NCBI GenBank assembly: GCA_963775185.1
Contig: CAVZIE010000014.1
Coordinates: forward strand, 186,001-250,000
Length of the DNA stretch: 64,000 bases
Reading direction: 5' to 3'
From: JAPSGB01 sp963775185
Lineage (GTDB): Bacteria; Myxococcota_A; Polyangia; Polyangiales; Polyangiaceae
Shown here: piece after piece, positions 26,699 through 35,868 of the stretch
Layout: every line of letters starts with the position of its first letter
Numbering within the stretch: the stretch's first letter is position 1
Position numbers and translations under genes: made by a program
Notes under the pieces: generated by a model
Told to the model about the DNA's origin: nothing
Database searches by the model: none
Seen by the model: only the letters and a program-made list of their open reading frames with translations

Positions 26699-27730
26699 CT
26701 ACAGGCTGCTGCCCATCGACTTCGGGTCGAAGCTCTTCTTCGACTTTTGCCGCGGGGGCGCGCTGTTCGTCGGCTGTTGCGGAACGGGCTTTGCGGGCAT
26801 CGGCGCCGCCGTCGGCTTCGGTGCGGCCTTCGGCGCGACCTTCGGCGCGGCCGTCGGCACCGGCCCCGGCACGGCGCTCGGCGCCGGCGCATTCTGTTGC
26901 GGCACCGGCTCCGGTACGGCGCTCGGTAGCGGGGCGTTCTTGCGCGCGAGCGCGTCGGCTGCGGCCTTGCGCGCTTCGACAATGCGCGGTGCGGTGTCAC
27001 CCGCCGGATCGAGCGTGCGCGCCTGATCGAGCTTGTCCACGCACGGCTGCCAGCGCGCGTGATCGCAGTCGTCGAGCCCGGCGCGCCTGAGCTCGCGCGC
27101 GTGATCGACCTGCGGCACGACCTCCTTCACGATCTCCTCGTGGTCCGGCGAGATGCGCCGCGTGTAGAGCGCGATCGCCGCGAGCACGAGCACCACCACG
27201 GCGGCCACCGCCGCGAGCTGCGCGGCCCAGCGCCGACGGTAGTGCTTGCGCATGCGCGTCACACGCTGGCGCACCCGCGGCGCCGGCATCTTCGCTTCCG
27301 CCGCGATGTGCTCGAGCTTCTCGCCGTCCGCCTCGCGCAGCATCCACTCGAGAGTGCTGTCCGCGCCTTCACCTTCGGGCAGCTCGCTTTCCGCCCAGCG
27401 CAGCAGGTCGCGCGCGCCGAGCGGCGCGCTCTCGGCGACGACCTCGTCCTCGAGCTCGCCGTCGTGCGGTACCTCGCGCCGGTGCTTGCGGAAGTGATCG
27501 ACGATCTTGTTCTTGGCGATGCCGTGCAGCCAGCGCTCGATCTCCTCGCGCGCCTCGGGCGCGTGCTTGGAGGCGAGCGCGTCGGTGAGCGTCGTCTGCA
27601 CGATATCCTCCGCCTCCGCCTCGGGCACGCGGGTCCGCACGAAGCGCACCAGCTTCGCGCGCAGCGCCGCGTCGCCGATCACAGCGCCGAGGTTGGAGAC
27701 GTCGGGACGTACAGGTTCGGGCATCGCCAT
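26699..27730 (-). CDS. ECF-type sigma factor fused to a transmembrane segment and Pro/Ala-rich tail
   Basis: A 343-residue fusion. Residues 1-160 form a sigma-70-like factor: region 2 (LVRFVRTRVPEAEAEDIVQTTLTDALA and WLHGIAKNKIVDHFRKHRRE) and region 4 (LEHIAAEAKMPAPRVRQRVTRMRKHYRRR). A single membrane span follows at about 170-190 (LAAVAAVVVLVLAAIALYT). The external part has DDCDHARWQPCVDKLDQARTLDP (TPR-like, two Cys) and a long Pro/Ala repeat (VPEPVPQQNAPAPSAVPGP), ending in charged residues. The sigma domain would be held at the inner membrane, so release or signalling across the membrane might control it. No separate anti-sigma gene is adjacent. Confidence 0.8.
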   Translation of the reverse strand: MAMPEPVRPDVSNLGAVIGDAALRAKLVRFVRTRVPEAEAEDIVQTTLTDALASKHAPEAREEIERWLHGIAKNKIVDHFRKHRREVPHDGELEDEVVAESAPLGARDLLRWAESELPEGEGADSTLEWMLREADGEKLEHIAAEAKMPAPRVRQRVTRMRKHYRRRWAAQLAAVAAVVVLVLAAIALYTRRISPDHEEIVKEVVPQVDHARELRRAGLDDCDHARWQPCVDKLDQARTLDPAGDTAPRIVEARKAAADALARKNAPLPSAVPEPVPQQNAPAPSAVPGPVPTAAPKVAPKAAPKPTAAPMPAKPVPQQPTNSAPPRQKSKKSFDPKSMGSSL

Positions 27731-27797
27731 GGACGATCATCGCCGGAGTCGCCCGGTCTGTGACGTCCCTGATGTAGACACGGGAAATGGCTGGGCT

Positions 27798-27825
27798 ATT
27801 TGCTGCCGGTCCGGCGCGGAAGCGG
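27798..27825 (+). repeat. Dispersed repeat copy
   Basis: Forward copy TTTGCTGCCGGTCCGGCGCG then GAAGCGG. It ends exactly at the stop codon of the downstream metal-binding-motif lipoprotein. Confidence 0.75.
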
Positions 27826-29079
27826 CTACGGGCAGATCAGGTACAGGACATCCGGCGCATGATCGGCAAAACCTGCCACGCATTGTCCGACGGGGGGCGC
27901 GTTCGATTTGCCGGCCCAGAGCGGGCTCTGGGCGACCGGCCAGCTCGTCCACGCGAACGCGGCGTCGAACTTGTACACCATGCCGTTGTCGTACTCGGAG
28001 TAGGCGAGGAACGCGTCGCCGGATTTCTGATAGAGCGCCGGGTCGAAGCGTTCGAGCATCCATAGCGCATGCGCGCCAGCCTGGTTGGGACCGCCCTTCG
28101 CCGTCTCGTCGGTCATGGTGACCTTCTGGAAGCCCGAGACCGAGTCGTTCTGATCGTAGGTGTATAGGTAAGCGTACGGCGACGCCGTGAACGTCAAGTC
28201 GGCTCCGCCGGCGGCGTTGACGTCGAACAACGAGTGGGGAACCTGGTAGACGGCGTCGATCGTCGCGGGCAGCGATGGAAAGCGCGCAGTCGCCGCGGTG
28301 GGCGGCATCCACGTCCCATTCTTGCGCCAGTACAGCTGGCCGTCGGTCGTGAACACCAGTAGCCGACCGATGTCGGTGAGCTGGACGGTCGCCATCACGT
28401 CGGCGCAGCGTGGTGGCGCCTTCGGATCGGACCAGGCTTCCGAGAGGTACTGCGCCGTCGACCCGCTGCCGCTGAACTGCAGCGAGTAGAGGCGCAGGCC
28501 GGCGTGGTCGTCCACGGTGCCGTTGCAGTCGTCGTCGGCGCCGTTGCATGTCTCGACCGCGGGCAGCACCGCTCCGTTGCACGTACTCCACGTGCCGCCG
28601 ACGCACGTCTGCGTTCCGCCCTTGCAGGGCCCAACTCCCTCGGTGCCGGTCGCGCCGCCGTAGCACGGCTTGGAGTCGCCGTCCGTGCACGCGCAACCCT
28701 CGTCGACGGTCCCGTCGCAGTTGTCGTCGACGCCGTTGCACGACTCTTGCGCGACCGGGAGCACATCGCCGGTACAGCTCGTCGGGAAGTGCCCGCCCGC
28801 GCACACGCGCGATCCGTGGTGGCACGCGCCGACGTCCTTCGTGGCTGGCGGACCACTGTAACAATCCTCCGACTGGCCGTCGACGCAGTCGCCGGGCCAC
28901 GCGCCGGCTTCGGTCCCGGCGTCGCCAGCAGAACCCGCGGTGCCGCCTCCGCCGCCGCCGTCTGGAACGGCCGCGTCGTGGTCGCCTTGGCCGCTGCCGC
29001 CGTTGCCCGCCTGGTTTTCGGCGACCGGCGTTGCGCAGCCGACCAGAGGGAAGCAAACGAGCAAGTGGGTGATGCGCAT
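27826..29079 (-). CDS. MopE-type metal-binding-motif lipoprotein
   Basis: A 417-residue lipoprotein: MRITHLLVCFPLVGC lipobox, a Gly/Asp-rich linker (GNGGSGQGDHDAAVPDGGGG), then Cys-rich repeats ESCNGVDDNCDGTVDEGC and ETCNGADDDCNGTVDD, the 'putative metal-binding motif' found in MopE-like and many myxobacterial surface proteins (family knowledge). The C-terminal half is a beta-rich domain of about 220 residues (LRLYSLQFSGSGSTAQYLSEAW, WRKNGTWMPP, ALWMLERFDPALYQK). It is not recognised further. A longer upstream frame lacks a signal, so the start at 29079 is preferred. Confidence 0.78.
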   Translation of the reverse strand: MRITHLLVCFPLVGCATPVAENQAGNGGSGQGDHDAAVPDGGGGGGTAGSAGDAGTEAGAWPGDCVDGQSEDCYSGPPATKDVGACHHGSRVCAGGHFPTSCTGDVLPVAQESCNGVDDNCDGTVDEGCACTDGDSKPCYGGATGTEGVGPCKGGTQTCVGGTWSTCNGAVLPAVETCNGADDDCNGTVDDHAGLRLYSLQFSGSGSTAQYLSEAWSDPKAPPRCADVMATVQLTDIGRLLVFTTDGQLYWRKNGTWMPPTAATARFPSLPATIDAVYQVPHSLFDVNAAGGADLTFTASPYAYLYTYDQNDSVSGFQKVTMTDETAKGGPNQAGAHALWMLERFDPALYQKSGDAFLAYSEYDNGMVYKFDAAFAWTSWPVAQSPLWAGKSNAPPVGQCVAGFADHAPDVLYLICP

Positions 29080-29165
29080 CGTAGCCGAGGGAACTCTATC
29101 ACGACCACGCGCGACCGCGGCAGCGGGACGGCCAGCGCTCTGTCGCCCAGCGCCCTCCGGTGCAC

Positions 29166-29171
29166 TAGGCT
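29166..29171 (+). promoter_or_regulatory. -10-like TAGGCT before the RNA methyltransferase
   Basis: 6 nt between the hexamer and GTG 29178. Confidence 0.5.
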
Positions 29172-29177
29172 CCCCCC

Positions 29178-30239
<1,062 letters not shown>

Positions 30240-30746
30240 CTACTTCTTGCCGTGCTGCTGGCGGTAGCGGCCGAGCGCCTGGCCCAGCTTCTGGCGCATG
30301 CGCGTGACCGCGACCAGGAATTTTGCCTGCTCCTTCGGCGTCAGGATCCGCGCGACCTCGTCGAGCTCGCGCTGGTGCATGGCCTGGAGCTTCTGTTGGC
30401 TCGAGCGCAGACCGGCGATGGCCTTCTTGTAGGCGGCCTGGTCATTGCTGTCGGCCTTCAGCAGGGCGCGCAGGGCTTGGCGGTGCGTGCGCTGCTCCTG
30501 CCGGAGCGTGCGCTCGGCTTTCGCGTTCTTGTCGAGGATCTTCTCGACCGCGGCGGCCTTCTTCTCGTCGAGGCCCACGCGATCACGCAGCACCTTGTGC
30601 AGGACTTGCTGCATGCGCTGCTCGACCTGGGCGCGCTTGTCCGGCGGTGGCCCGCCCTTGCCGGCGCCCTGCGCGAACGCGGGCGCGGCGACGGCGAGCG
30701 CCGAAAGCAGCGCCACCGAGGCTGCGAGATGTCGCTTCAGCTTCAT
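30240..30746 (-). CDS. Periplasmic Spy/CpxP-like helical protein
   Basis: A 168-residue exported helical protein. Signal MKLKRHLAASVALLSALAVAAPAFAQ, then almost wholly charged helix (RAQVEQRMQQVLHKVLRDRVGLDEKKAAAVEKI, in part). The LTPKEQAKFL near the C-terminus matches the LTPEQ signature of Spy/CpxP/CnrX-like periplasmic sensors and chaperones. It is third in a row after the ECF sigma and the membrane anti-sigma-like gene (15 bp gap), so it is probably the sensor arm of that switch, detecting misfolded protein or metal in the periplasm. Confidence 0.78.
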   Translation of the reverse strand: MKLKRHLAASVALLSALAVAAPAFAQGAGKGGPPPDKRAQVEQRMQQVLHKVLRDRVGLDEKKAAAVEKILDKNAKAERTLRQEQRTHRQALRALLKADSNDQAAYKKAIAGLRSSQQKLQAMHQRELDEVARILTPKEQAKFLVAVTRMRQKLGQALGRYRQQHGKK

Positions 30747-30761
30747 GTCTTCCTCCGTCGT

Positions 30762-31244
30762 TCAGGTGCCGCCGTTGTCCAGCAGCTCGCCGGTGGCGTA
30801 CAGCCACGCGTCCAGGTCCGCGTCCGGCGGCGGGCCGTCCAGGGCGCCCACGCCCAGATCCGCGCTCGATCCGAGCCCGTCGCTGTCCAGACCCGCCACG
30901 ACGTCGAGTGCCGGCACGTCCGCTGTCGGCTCAACGACTTGCGCGCTCTGCGGCGCGGCGACTGCGGTCGCGCTCGGCGCCGCCCGCAGCGCGATCGCGC
31001 TCGGCCGCGGCGGCACGCCGGGCGGCGTGTGCGTCGCGGTTCCGACCGCGAGCGCCAGCGCGCCGGCGCCGACGGCGAGCCCGGGTAGCCACACCCACAG
31101 CGAGCGCCAGCGCGGCTTCGCGTGCGCGGGGACGTCGACGGCGCGCGCGGCGAGCCGCGTGAGCAGCGGACCCGAGGCGTCTTCCGCCGTGGCGTCGAAC
31201 AGCTTCTGGAGCTCGGCCTCGTCCTTGTCGATCTCGTCGGTCAT
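30762..31244 (-). CDS. Membrane anti-sigma-factor-like protein
   Basis: A 160-residue single-span protein. A short cytosolic domain (MTDEIDKDEAELQKLFDATAEDASGPLLTRLAARAV), quoted here as LQKLFDATAEDASGPLLTRL, is followed by one membrane span (WVWLPGLAVGAGALALAVG, about 48-66). An external Ala/Pro tail ends in DADLDAWLYATGELLD. It overlaps the ECF sigma gene by 4 bp (ATGA), the usual arrangement of sigma and anti-sigma. No zinc-binding HxxxCxxC is seen, so it is a CnrY-like rather than a ZAS-type protein (inference). Confidence 0.72.
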   Translation of the reverse strand: MTDEIDKDEAELQKLFDATAEDASGPLLTRLAARAVDVPAHAKPRWRSLWVWLPGLAVGAGALALAVGTATHTPPGVPPRPSAIALRAAPSATAVAAPQSAQVVEPTADVPALDVVAGLDSDGLGSSADLGVGALDGPPPDADLDAWLYATGELLDNGGT

Positions 31245-31846
31245 GGCGATTCCCCGAGCCGCTCGCGCAGCTCTTTGAGAGCCAGATGCACGAGCACGCG
31301 CACCGAGCCTTCGGTCGACCCGACGGCGCGGGCGATCTCCTCGTACGACATGCCGGCGTCGAGGCGCAGCAGCGCGGCCTCGCGCCGCTTCTTCGGCATC
31401 GCCGCGAGCGCGACGCGGATGCGCTCCGCGGTCTGCCCCGCGCTCACCAGATCCGCCGGCCCGGGCAGCGCCTCGGGGACGGCCGATGCGTCCTCGCGCA
31501 CCCGACGCCGGCGCTCGGAGCGCAGCAGCGTGTGCGCCTTGCGCACAGCGACCGCCGCCAGGAACGCCTTCAGCGACGTGCCCGGCTCGTAGCGCCGGAG
31601 CTCCCGGTGGACGACGGTGAGCGCTTCCTGCACCGCGTCCTCGGCGAGCGCGCGATCGCCGCAGGCGCGGGTCGCGATGCGATACAGCATCCCGAGGTGC
31701 GGCTGGACCAGGCTCGCGAACGCGCGCCCGTCGCCGTCGAGGGCGCGGGCGATCAGCTCCTGCTCGACGCTCACGGTCCGGAGGTTTTCACCGCTCGCGG
31801 CTGGGAAAGCCAGGGCCAGCGCACCGGGATGGGCAGCGATCGACAT
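31241..31846 (-). CDS. ECF RNA polymerase sigma factor
   Basis: A 201-residue ECF sigma factor. Region 2 is FASLVQPHLGMLYRIATRACGDRALAEDAVQEALTVVHRELRRYE, in part DRALAEDAVQEALTVV. Region 4 is AAMPKKRREAALLRLDAGMSYEEIARAVGSTEGSVRVLVHLALKELRE, in part GMSYEEIARAVGSTEGSVRV. It heads a three-gene operon with an anti-sigma-like membrane protein and a Spy-like periplasmic protein, resembling CnrHYX or RpoE-type envelope or metal stress switches. Upstream, 31880-31925 is AT-rich for this genome and may hold the promoter. Confidence 0.9.
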   Translation of the reverse strand: MSIAAHPGALALAFPAASGENLRTVSVEQELIARALDGDGRAFASLVQPHLGMLYRIATRACGDRALAEDAVQEALTVVHRELRRYEPGTSLKAFLAAVAVRKAHTLLRSERRRRVREDASAVPEALPGPADLVSAGQTAERIRVALAAMPKKRREAALLRLDAGMSYEEIARAVGSTEGSVRVLVHLALKELRERLGESP

Positions 31847-31920
31847 GTCACCCGCGGATCGGCGCTGCCCGTCAGGTCGTTAAATGGTCGAATTAAACTC
31901 AATCATTACCAAATGTTATG

Positions 31921-31944
31921 CTTTGCTGGCCCGGCGCGGAAGCG
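31921..31944 (+). repeat. Dispersed repeat copy
   Basis: Forward copy CTTTGCTGGCCCGGCGCGGA then AGCG (T-to-C in the core). Intergenic, next to an AT-rich pocket (31880-31920). Confidence 0.65.
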
Positions 31945-32011
31945 CGCGTGGGCATCGTCCCGGCCAGCTTCCGTTGCGATCCGGCGAGCGGGTGAGCGCG
32001 CTCGTAGCGCA

Positions 32012-32794
32012 TCACCGGTGCGGTCGGGCGTTGCGCGCGGGCGCGTGGTGGACGCCGCCGCGCGGCGGCGCGGCGACGCCCCGGTAGTGCCCGCGCGGCG
32101 CCCGGCGGATCTCCACGCGACCAGGTCGTCGGTGGTACACGATGAACGGGCGCGGATGCACGAATACGACGCGCGGATACAGCGGGTCGTACCACCAGTA
32201 CGAGCCCCAGCCGATGACCAGGACGCGCGGTCCGGGCTCCGCGTAGACCGCGCTCGGCTCGGCAAGCTCGCGGTCGAACGTCGCGCGGCCAGGAACCGTC
32301 GCGGACGCCGTGCGGATCTGCCACAGAAACTCGAAGCCCGGTACGTCCGTGGCGTCGTCGAGGCCGTCGGGCAGCGGGAAGTAGAAGTCGAGGACGCGCC
32401 GCTCGCCCTGGGCGACCGCGACGGACGGCAGTGTCCCGAGGTCGGTGTTGACGTAGGCGGCGCGACTCTCGCCCTCGCCGGCGATGTGCACGCGTTCCTC
32501 GCGCGTGTCGACCGTCAACGGCGTCGCGCTGCTCGTGTTGTCGATCGCCATGCGCACGATCAACATCGGCACGTCCGACTCGCCCTCCGCGCCAACGTCG
32601 GCGATGCCGTACGACGTCACCTGCACCGCGCCCGCCGGAACGTCCGGGGGGATCGGCGTCCGCACGGACGGCAGCCCGTTGTCCGTCGCGTTGGCGGTCC
32701 GCGGCGCATACAGGTAGTCGCTATTGGCCGCGCAGCCGACCAGCGCGCTGAACAGCAGTGCAAGAATCGCGTGGCTTGCGGGTGAACGTCGCAT
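32012..32794 (-). CDS. Lipoprotein of unknown function
   Basis: A 260-residue lipoprotein with MRRSPASHAILALLFSALVGC. The body is a beta-sandwich-like domain (VQVTSYGIADVGAEGESDVPMLIVRMAIDN, in part: PMLIVRMAIDNTSSATPLTV) that resembles extracytoplasmic domains with an Ig-like fold. It ends in an aromatic and Arg/His-rich tail (GWGSYWWYDPLYPRVVF, RRPGRVEIRRAPRGHY). GGAG lies upstream of the ATG at 32794. A longer frame to 32947 is not protein-like. No family name can be given. Confidence 0.6.
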   Translation of the reverse strand: MRRSPASHAILALLFSALVGCAANSDYLYAPRTANATDNGLPSVRTPIPPDVPAGAVQVTSYGIADVGAEGESDVPMLIVRMAIDNTSSATPLTVDTREERVHIAGEGESRAAYVNTDLGTLPSVAVAQGERRVLDFYFPLPDGLDDATDVPGFEFLWQIRTASATVPGRATFDRELAEPSAVYAEPGPRVLVIGWGSYWWYDPLYPRVVFVHPRPFIVYHRRPGRVEIRRAPRGHYRGVAAPPRGGVHHAPARNARPHR

Positions 32795-32868
32795 CGGCGG
32801 GCTCCTGGGTGACCGCGCGCAGGCGGTGCCCGTCCGGGAAGCATCCCGTGTGCCATGGTGGAGAGGGC

Positions 32869-32888
32869 GGCCTGCAAACTTGCAGGCC
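32869..32888. promoter_or_regulatory. Inverted repeat GGCCTGCAA-AC-TTGCAGGCC
   Basis: Perfect 9-bp arms around a 2-bp centre in the divergent gap between two lipoprotein genes; 'TTTGCAGG' recurs at 32928. Operator or small hairpin candidate. Confidence 0.4.
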
Positions 32889-32975
32889 TCGGCCCGGGCT
32901 CGAGGGCGGCGCGCGGGGCGCCGCGAATTTGCAGGACCTCTTGTCACCGGCGCCGGCGGCTAGCAGGCTCGCCGC

Positions 32976-33935
32976 GTGGAAACCTCGCACCTCCGCCCGA
33001 CGATCGCGTCTCTCGCCGTCGCGGCGCTATTCGCTGTCGCGTGTTCCAGGCACGCCGACGTCGCCCCGACACCGAGCGCCCGCCCGGCCGCGAGCGCGGC
33101 GCCCGTCGTGAGCGCGGCGGCGAGCGCGGCGCCGACCTCGAGCGCGGCGGCGCCGGCTACGGCCGACAGCTCATCGCCGCTGACCGGCGTGCTCTCCGAA
33201 CAAGCCTTCGAGAAGCTGCACCAGCTACGCGCCGGTTCCGCGCCGCCCCGGCAAGGAAAGATGGTGAAGGTAGCGGGCGCACGCGCATATCTGAGCCTGC
33301 CCAAGGACGCCAAGCCACCGCTGCCCGCGCTGGTCGTGATCCACGAGTGGTGGGGCTTGAACGAGCACATCGAGCACTGGGCCGATCGCCTCGCCGAGGA
33401 CGGCTACGCGGCGCTCGCCGTCGATCTGTACGGCGGCAAGGTCGCGACGACGCCGGGCGACGCCATGGCGCTGATGAAGAAGGTCGACGAGACGCGGGCG
33501 CGGACGATCCTGCTCGCCGCGGACCACTTCATGCGGACCGACCCGCGCGTGAAGGCGTCGCGCCTCGGCGGCATCGGCTGGTGCTTCGGTGGCCGCTGGT
33601 CGCTGGAGCTCGCCATCGCCGACCCGAAGCTCGACGCGGACGTCGTCTACTACGGTCACGTCCCGACCGACCCGGAGAAGATGTCGACCCTGCGCACGCC
33701 GGTACTGGCGTTCTTCGGCAAGCGCGATCCGAGCATCCCGCAAGCGCACGTCGACGCGTTCGAGCACGCGTTGGAGACGCTCCACGTCGATCACACGGTG
33801 TACCGCTACGACGCCGAGCACGCGTTCGCGAACCCGTCCGGCGCGCGCTACAACGAGAAGGCCGCGGCGGACGCGTGGCAGCACGTGCGCGAGTTCCTCG
33901 ATCGGCGCCTCAAGCACCCAGCCCACGGCGGGTGA
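32976..33935 (+). CDS. Dienelactone hydrolase family lipoprotein
   Basis: A 319-residue exported hydrolase starting at GTG 32976. METSHLRPTIASLAVAALFAVAC is the lipoprotein signal, followed by an Ala/Ser/Pro linker (about 27-70). The dienelactone hydrolase core has VVIHEWWGLNEHIEH (the Glu that activates the nucleophile), the Cys nucleophile in GIGWCFGGRW, the Asp in FFGKRDPSIP and the His in AEHAFANPSG, giving the full Cys-Asp-His set. Family members open cyclic ester bonds; many have other esterase roles. It is convergent with a membrane-protein gene, 1 bp between stops. Confidence 0.88.
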   Translation: METSHLRPTIASLAVAALFAVACSRHADVAPTPSARPAASAAPVVSAAASAAPTSSAAAPATADSSSPLTGVLSEQAFEKLHQLRAGSAPPRQGKMVKVAGARAYLSLPKDAKPPLPALVVIHEWWGLNEHIEHWADRLAEDGYAALAVDLYGGKVATTPGDAMALMKKVDETRARTILLAADHFMRTDPRVKASRLGGIGWCFGGRWSLELAIADPKLDADVVYYGHVPTDPEKMSTLRTPVLAFFGKRDPSIPQAHVDAFEHALETLHVDHTVYRYDAEHAFANPSGARYNEKAAADAWQHVREFLDRRLKHPAHGG

Positions 33936-33936
33936 G

Positions 33937-34443
33937 TCACGGGTCGGGCGGCGAAGCCTGCGTGCGATCGAGCGCGTCGTCGACGAACGCCAGCAGCGTA
34001 TGCGTCTCGTCGGCGCCGAGGCGTTGTCCGACGTACGCGATCAGGTAGACGAGCGCGGTGACCACCGCCGCCGCCGGCAGCGCCCACAGCCCCCACAGCG
34101 CGCGATCGACCATCCACTGCGACGCGGCGAACACCAGGGCGAACAGCGTACTGAACGCGATCACCGCGTAGAGCGCGACGATCAGCGTCCACACGTGCGG
34201 CTGCGGCCCGATCCGTCCGCGGAGCACCACGCCGCCAGCGTGCGGTTCGGCGGTGAGACTCACCTGGGGAGACCAGAAATGACGATCGCGATCGCAGATC
34301 GTGATCTCGACGTGCTCGGCCAGCACCGTCCCGCAGCAGCTGCTGCCGGAGACGGCCAGCTTGCGGCGCAGGCGCGCGAGCGCCTCGCCCGGCGCGAGCG
34401 GCGACTCCAGCTCCAGATGAGGTCGAACCTGCGGACGTTCCAC
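33937..34443 (-). CDS. Small membrane protein with two transmembrane helices
   Basis: A 168-residue protein of unknown family. GTG 34443 is the best start (VERPQVRPHLELESPL). The frame also extends upstream past the preceding stop, so the start is uncertain. The N-terminal part (about 1-80) has LARLRRKLAVSGSSCCGTVLAEHVEITICDRDRHFWSPQ, in part AVSGSSCCGTVLAEHVEITI. Two spans follow (VWTLIVALYAVIAFSTLFALVFA and ALWGLWALPAAAVVTALVYLIAY), then a soluble tail. It lies just downstream of the condensation-domain gene on the same strand and could be co-transcribed with it. Confidence 0.6.
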   Translation of the reverse strand: MERPQVRPHLELESPLAPGEALARLRRKLAVSGSSCCGTVLAEHVEITICDRDRHFWSPQVSLTAEPHAGGVVLRGRIGPQPHVWTLIVALYAVIAFSTLFALVFAASQWMVDRALWGLWALPAAAVVTALVYLIAYVGQRLGADETHTLLAFVDDALDRTQASPPDP

Positions 34444-34511
34444 GCTGCCGTCGCCGGGGGCCGCACCCGAGCGCCCCCAAGCCTCCAGTCCGGGCGAGCA
34501 TACGTCGGCGC

Positions 34512-35786
34512 TCAGTCGAGCTCCAGAGCATGGCGCAGCTCGTCCTCGAGCTCGTCGAGGGCCTCGAGCGCGATGCCGGGCGCTCCGAACAGCTCCAGGT
34601 GCAGCGCACCCCGGAAGCCGAACGCCACGACGGCCGGGACGCTTACGCCCTGGATGTTCGGGCCGATGACGCGGATGCGCTCGATGTCGTCGCCGAACGC
34701 GGCGAGCCCCTCGTCGATCCGGCCGACGTTGGTGAAGACCAGCCCGCGACTGAGCGGCAGGTCGATCATCAGCGGGTGCAGCCAGCGCGTGAGTGTGCGG
34801 GCGAACGCGTGCGGCGCGCCGAACGCGAGCGCCAGCGGGACCAGGATGAACGCCGGCCCGGCGAGGCCCCGCCGCTGCGGTCCGGTGACGGCGGCGACGG
34901 CGCGGGCGGTCGACGCCAGGTCGCCGATCGCGGCTCTCGGCACGAGCGCGGTGAGGATGCTGGACGTGTTGGCGGCGGTGAGCCGCGGCGCGCCGGCGTA
35001 GCGGCGCAGATCCATCGTGTACATCACGGCGAGCGGTCCGCGGCTCGACCGGCCGGCGGCGACGCGCGCGAGCGCCGCGATCAGCGCGTCGTTCACGCTC
35101 GCGCCCTGGCTGCGGCAGCGCGCCTTGATGCGATCGACGTCCGTCGCTTCGATCGTCAGATGCCGCCAGCTCGCGTCGCGCGCCGCATCCGCCGGAAAAT
35201 GTCGCTCGCGCTTCGCGGCGCCGAGCGTGCGCAGCGGCAGCAGCAGCGTCGCGGCGAGGTCGCGTGCCAGCACTGGAAGATGCCGCCAGCCGAGACCGGC
35301 GAGCGCGCTCGCCACGCCGCGTCGCGGATCGACGGGCATCGACGGCGGCACGCCGTAAAGGTGCGCGCCCAGCACGTGCCCGACCGCGGCCATGCCGCCG
35401 CCGTCGACCGCCAGGTGGGTCAGGCTCAAGATCAAGCGCGAGCCCTGGCTGCGTTCGAGGCTCACGACCCGCAACGGTCGTTCGCGCGCCGAGTCGATGG
35501 AGCGGCGCACCCAAGCGTCGGTGTCCGCCTCGAGGTCGTCGGATGCGCTCACGACGTGGACCGCGTCCGAGACCGGCGTCTCGACCGCGCGCCAGCGGTC
35601 GCGCCAGAAGTGCGCTTCGTAGCGGCGCCCCAGCACGGGGAACGCCGTGACGGCGCCCTGTACCGCGCGCTCGAGCTGGTCGCGGGAGAATGTCCGGCGC
35701 AGATCGATCACGGCGTGGACGCCCAGGTCGCCGAAGCGATCCATGGATCCAAACAGGCCGACGTCGGGGAGCTCGGCAGTGAGCAA
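34512..35786 (-). CDS. Condensation-domain-like acyltransferase
   Basis: A 424-residue protein with the CoA-dependent acyltransferase/NRPS condensation fold, stand-alone. The active-site HHxxxDG appears as THLAVDGGG near residue 122; the first His is replaced by Thr, but the catalytic second His and Asp remain. The latch region appears as LVFTNVGRIDEG. Stand-alone members include wax ester/diacylglycerol acyltransferases and PapA-type enzymes (family knowledge), which suits a lipid role here. It starts with TTG 35786, preceded by GAGG. The membrane protein follows on the same strand. Confidence 0.7.
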   Translation of the reverse strand: MLTAELPDVGLFGSMDRFGDLGVHAVIDLRRTFSRDQLERAVQGAVTAFPVLGRRYEAHFWRDRWRAVETPVSDAVHVVSASDDLEADTDAWVRRSIDSARERPLRVVSLERSQGSRLILSLTHLAVDGGGMAAVGHVLGAHLYGVPPSMPVDPRRGVASALAGLGWRHLPVLARDLAATLLLPLRTLGAAKRERHFPADAARDASWRHLTIEATDVDRIKARCRSQGASVNDALIAALARVAAGRSSRGPLAVMYTMDLRRYAGAPRLTAANTSSILTALVPRAAIGDLASTARAVAAVTGPQRRGLAGPAFILVPLALAFGAPHAFARTLTRWLHPLMIDLPLSRGLVFTNVGRIDEGLAAFGDDIERIRVIGPNIQGVSVPAVVAFGFRGALHLELFGAPGIALEALDELEDELRHALELD

Positions 35787-35842
35787 CGCGATTACCTCGC
35801 CCGGGAGCTTGCGCCATCTCGCCGCCGGAAGCTACGGCCGCC

Positions 35843-35866
35843 AGCTGCCGCGCCGGACCGCAATCC
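35843..35866 (-). repeat. Dispersed repeat copy
   Basis: Reverse copy GGATTGCGGTCCGGCGCGGC then AGCT; a C is missing at the left of the core. It lies immediately downstream of the MgtC/DUF4010 stop. Confidence 0.7.
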
Positions 35867-35868
35867 GG

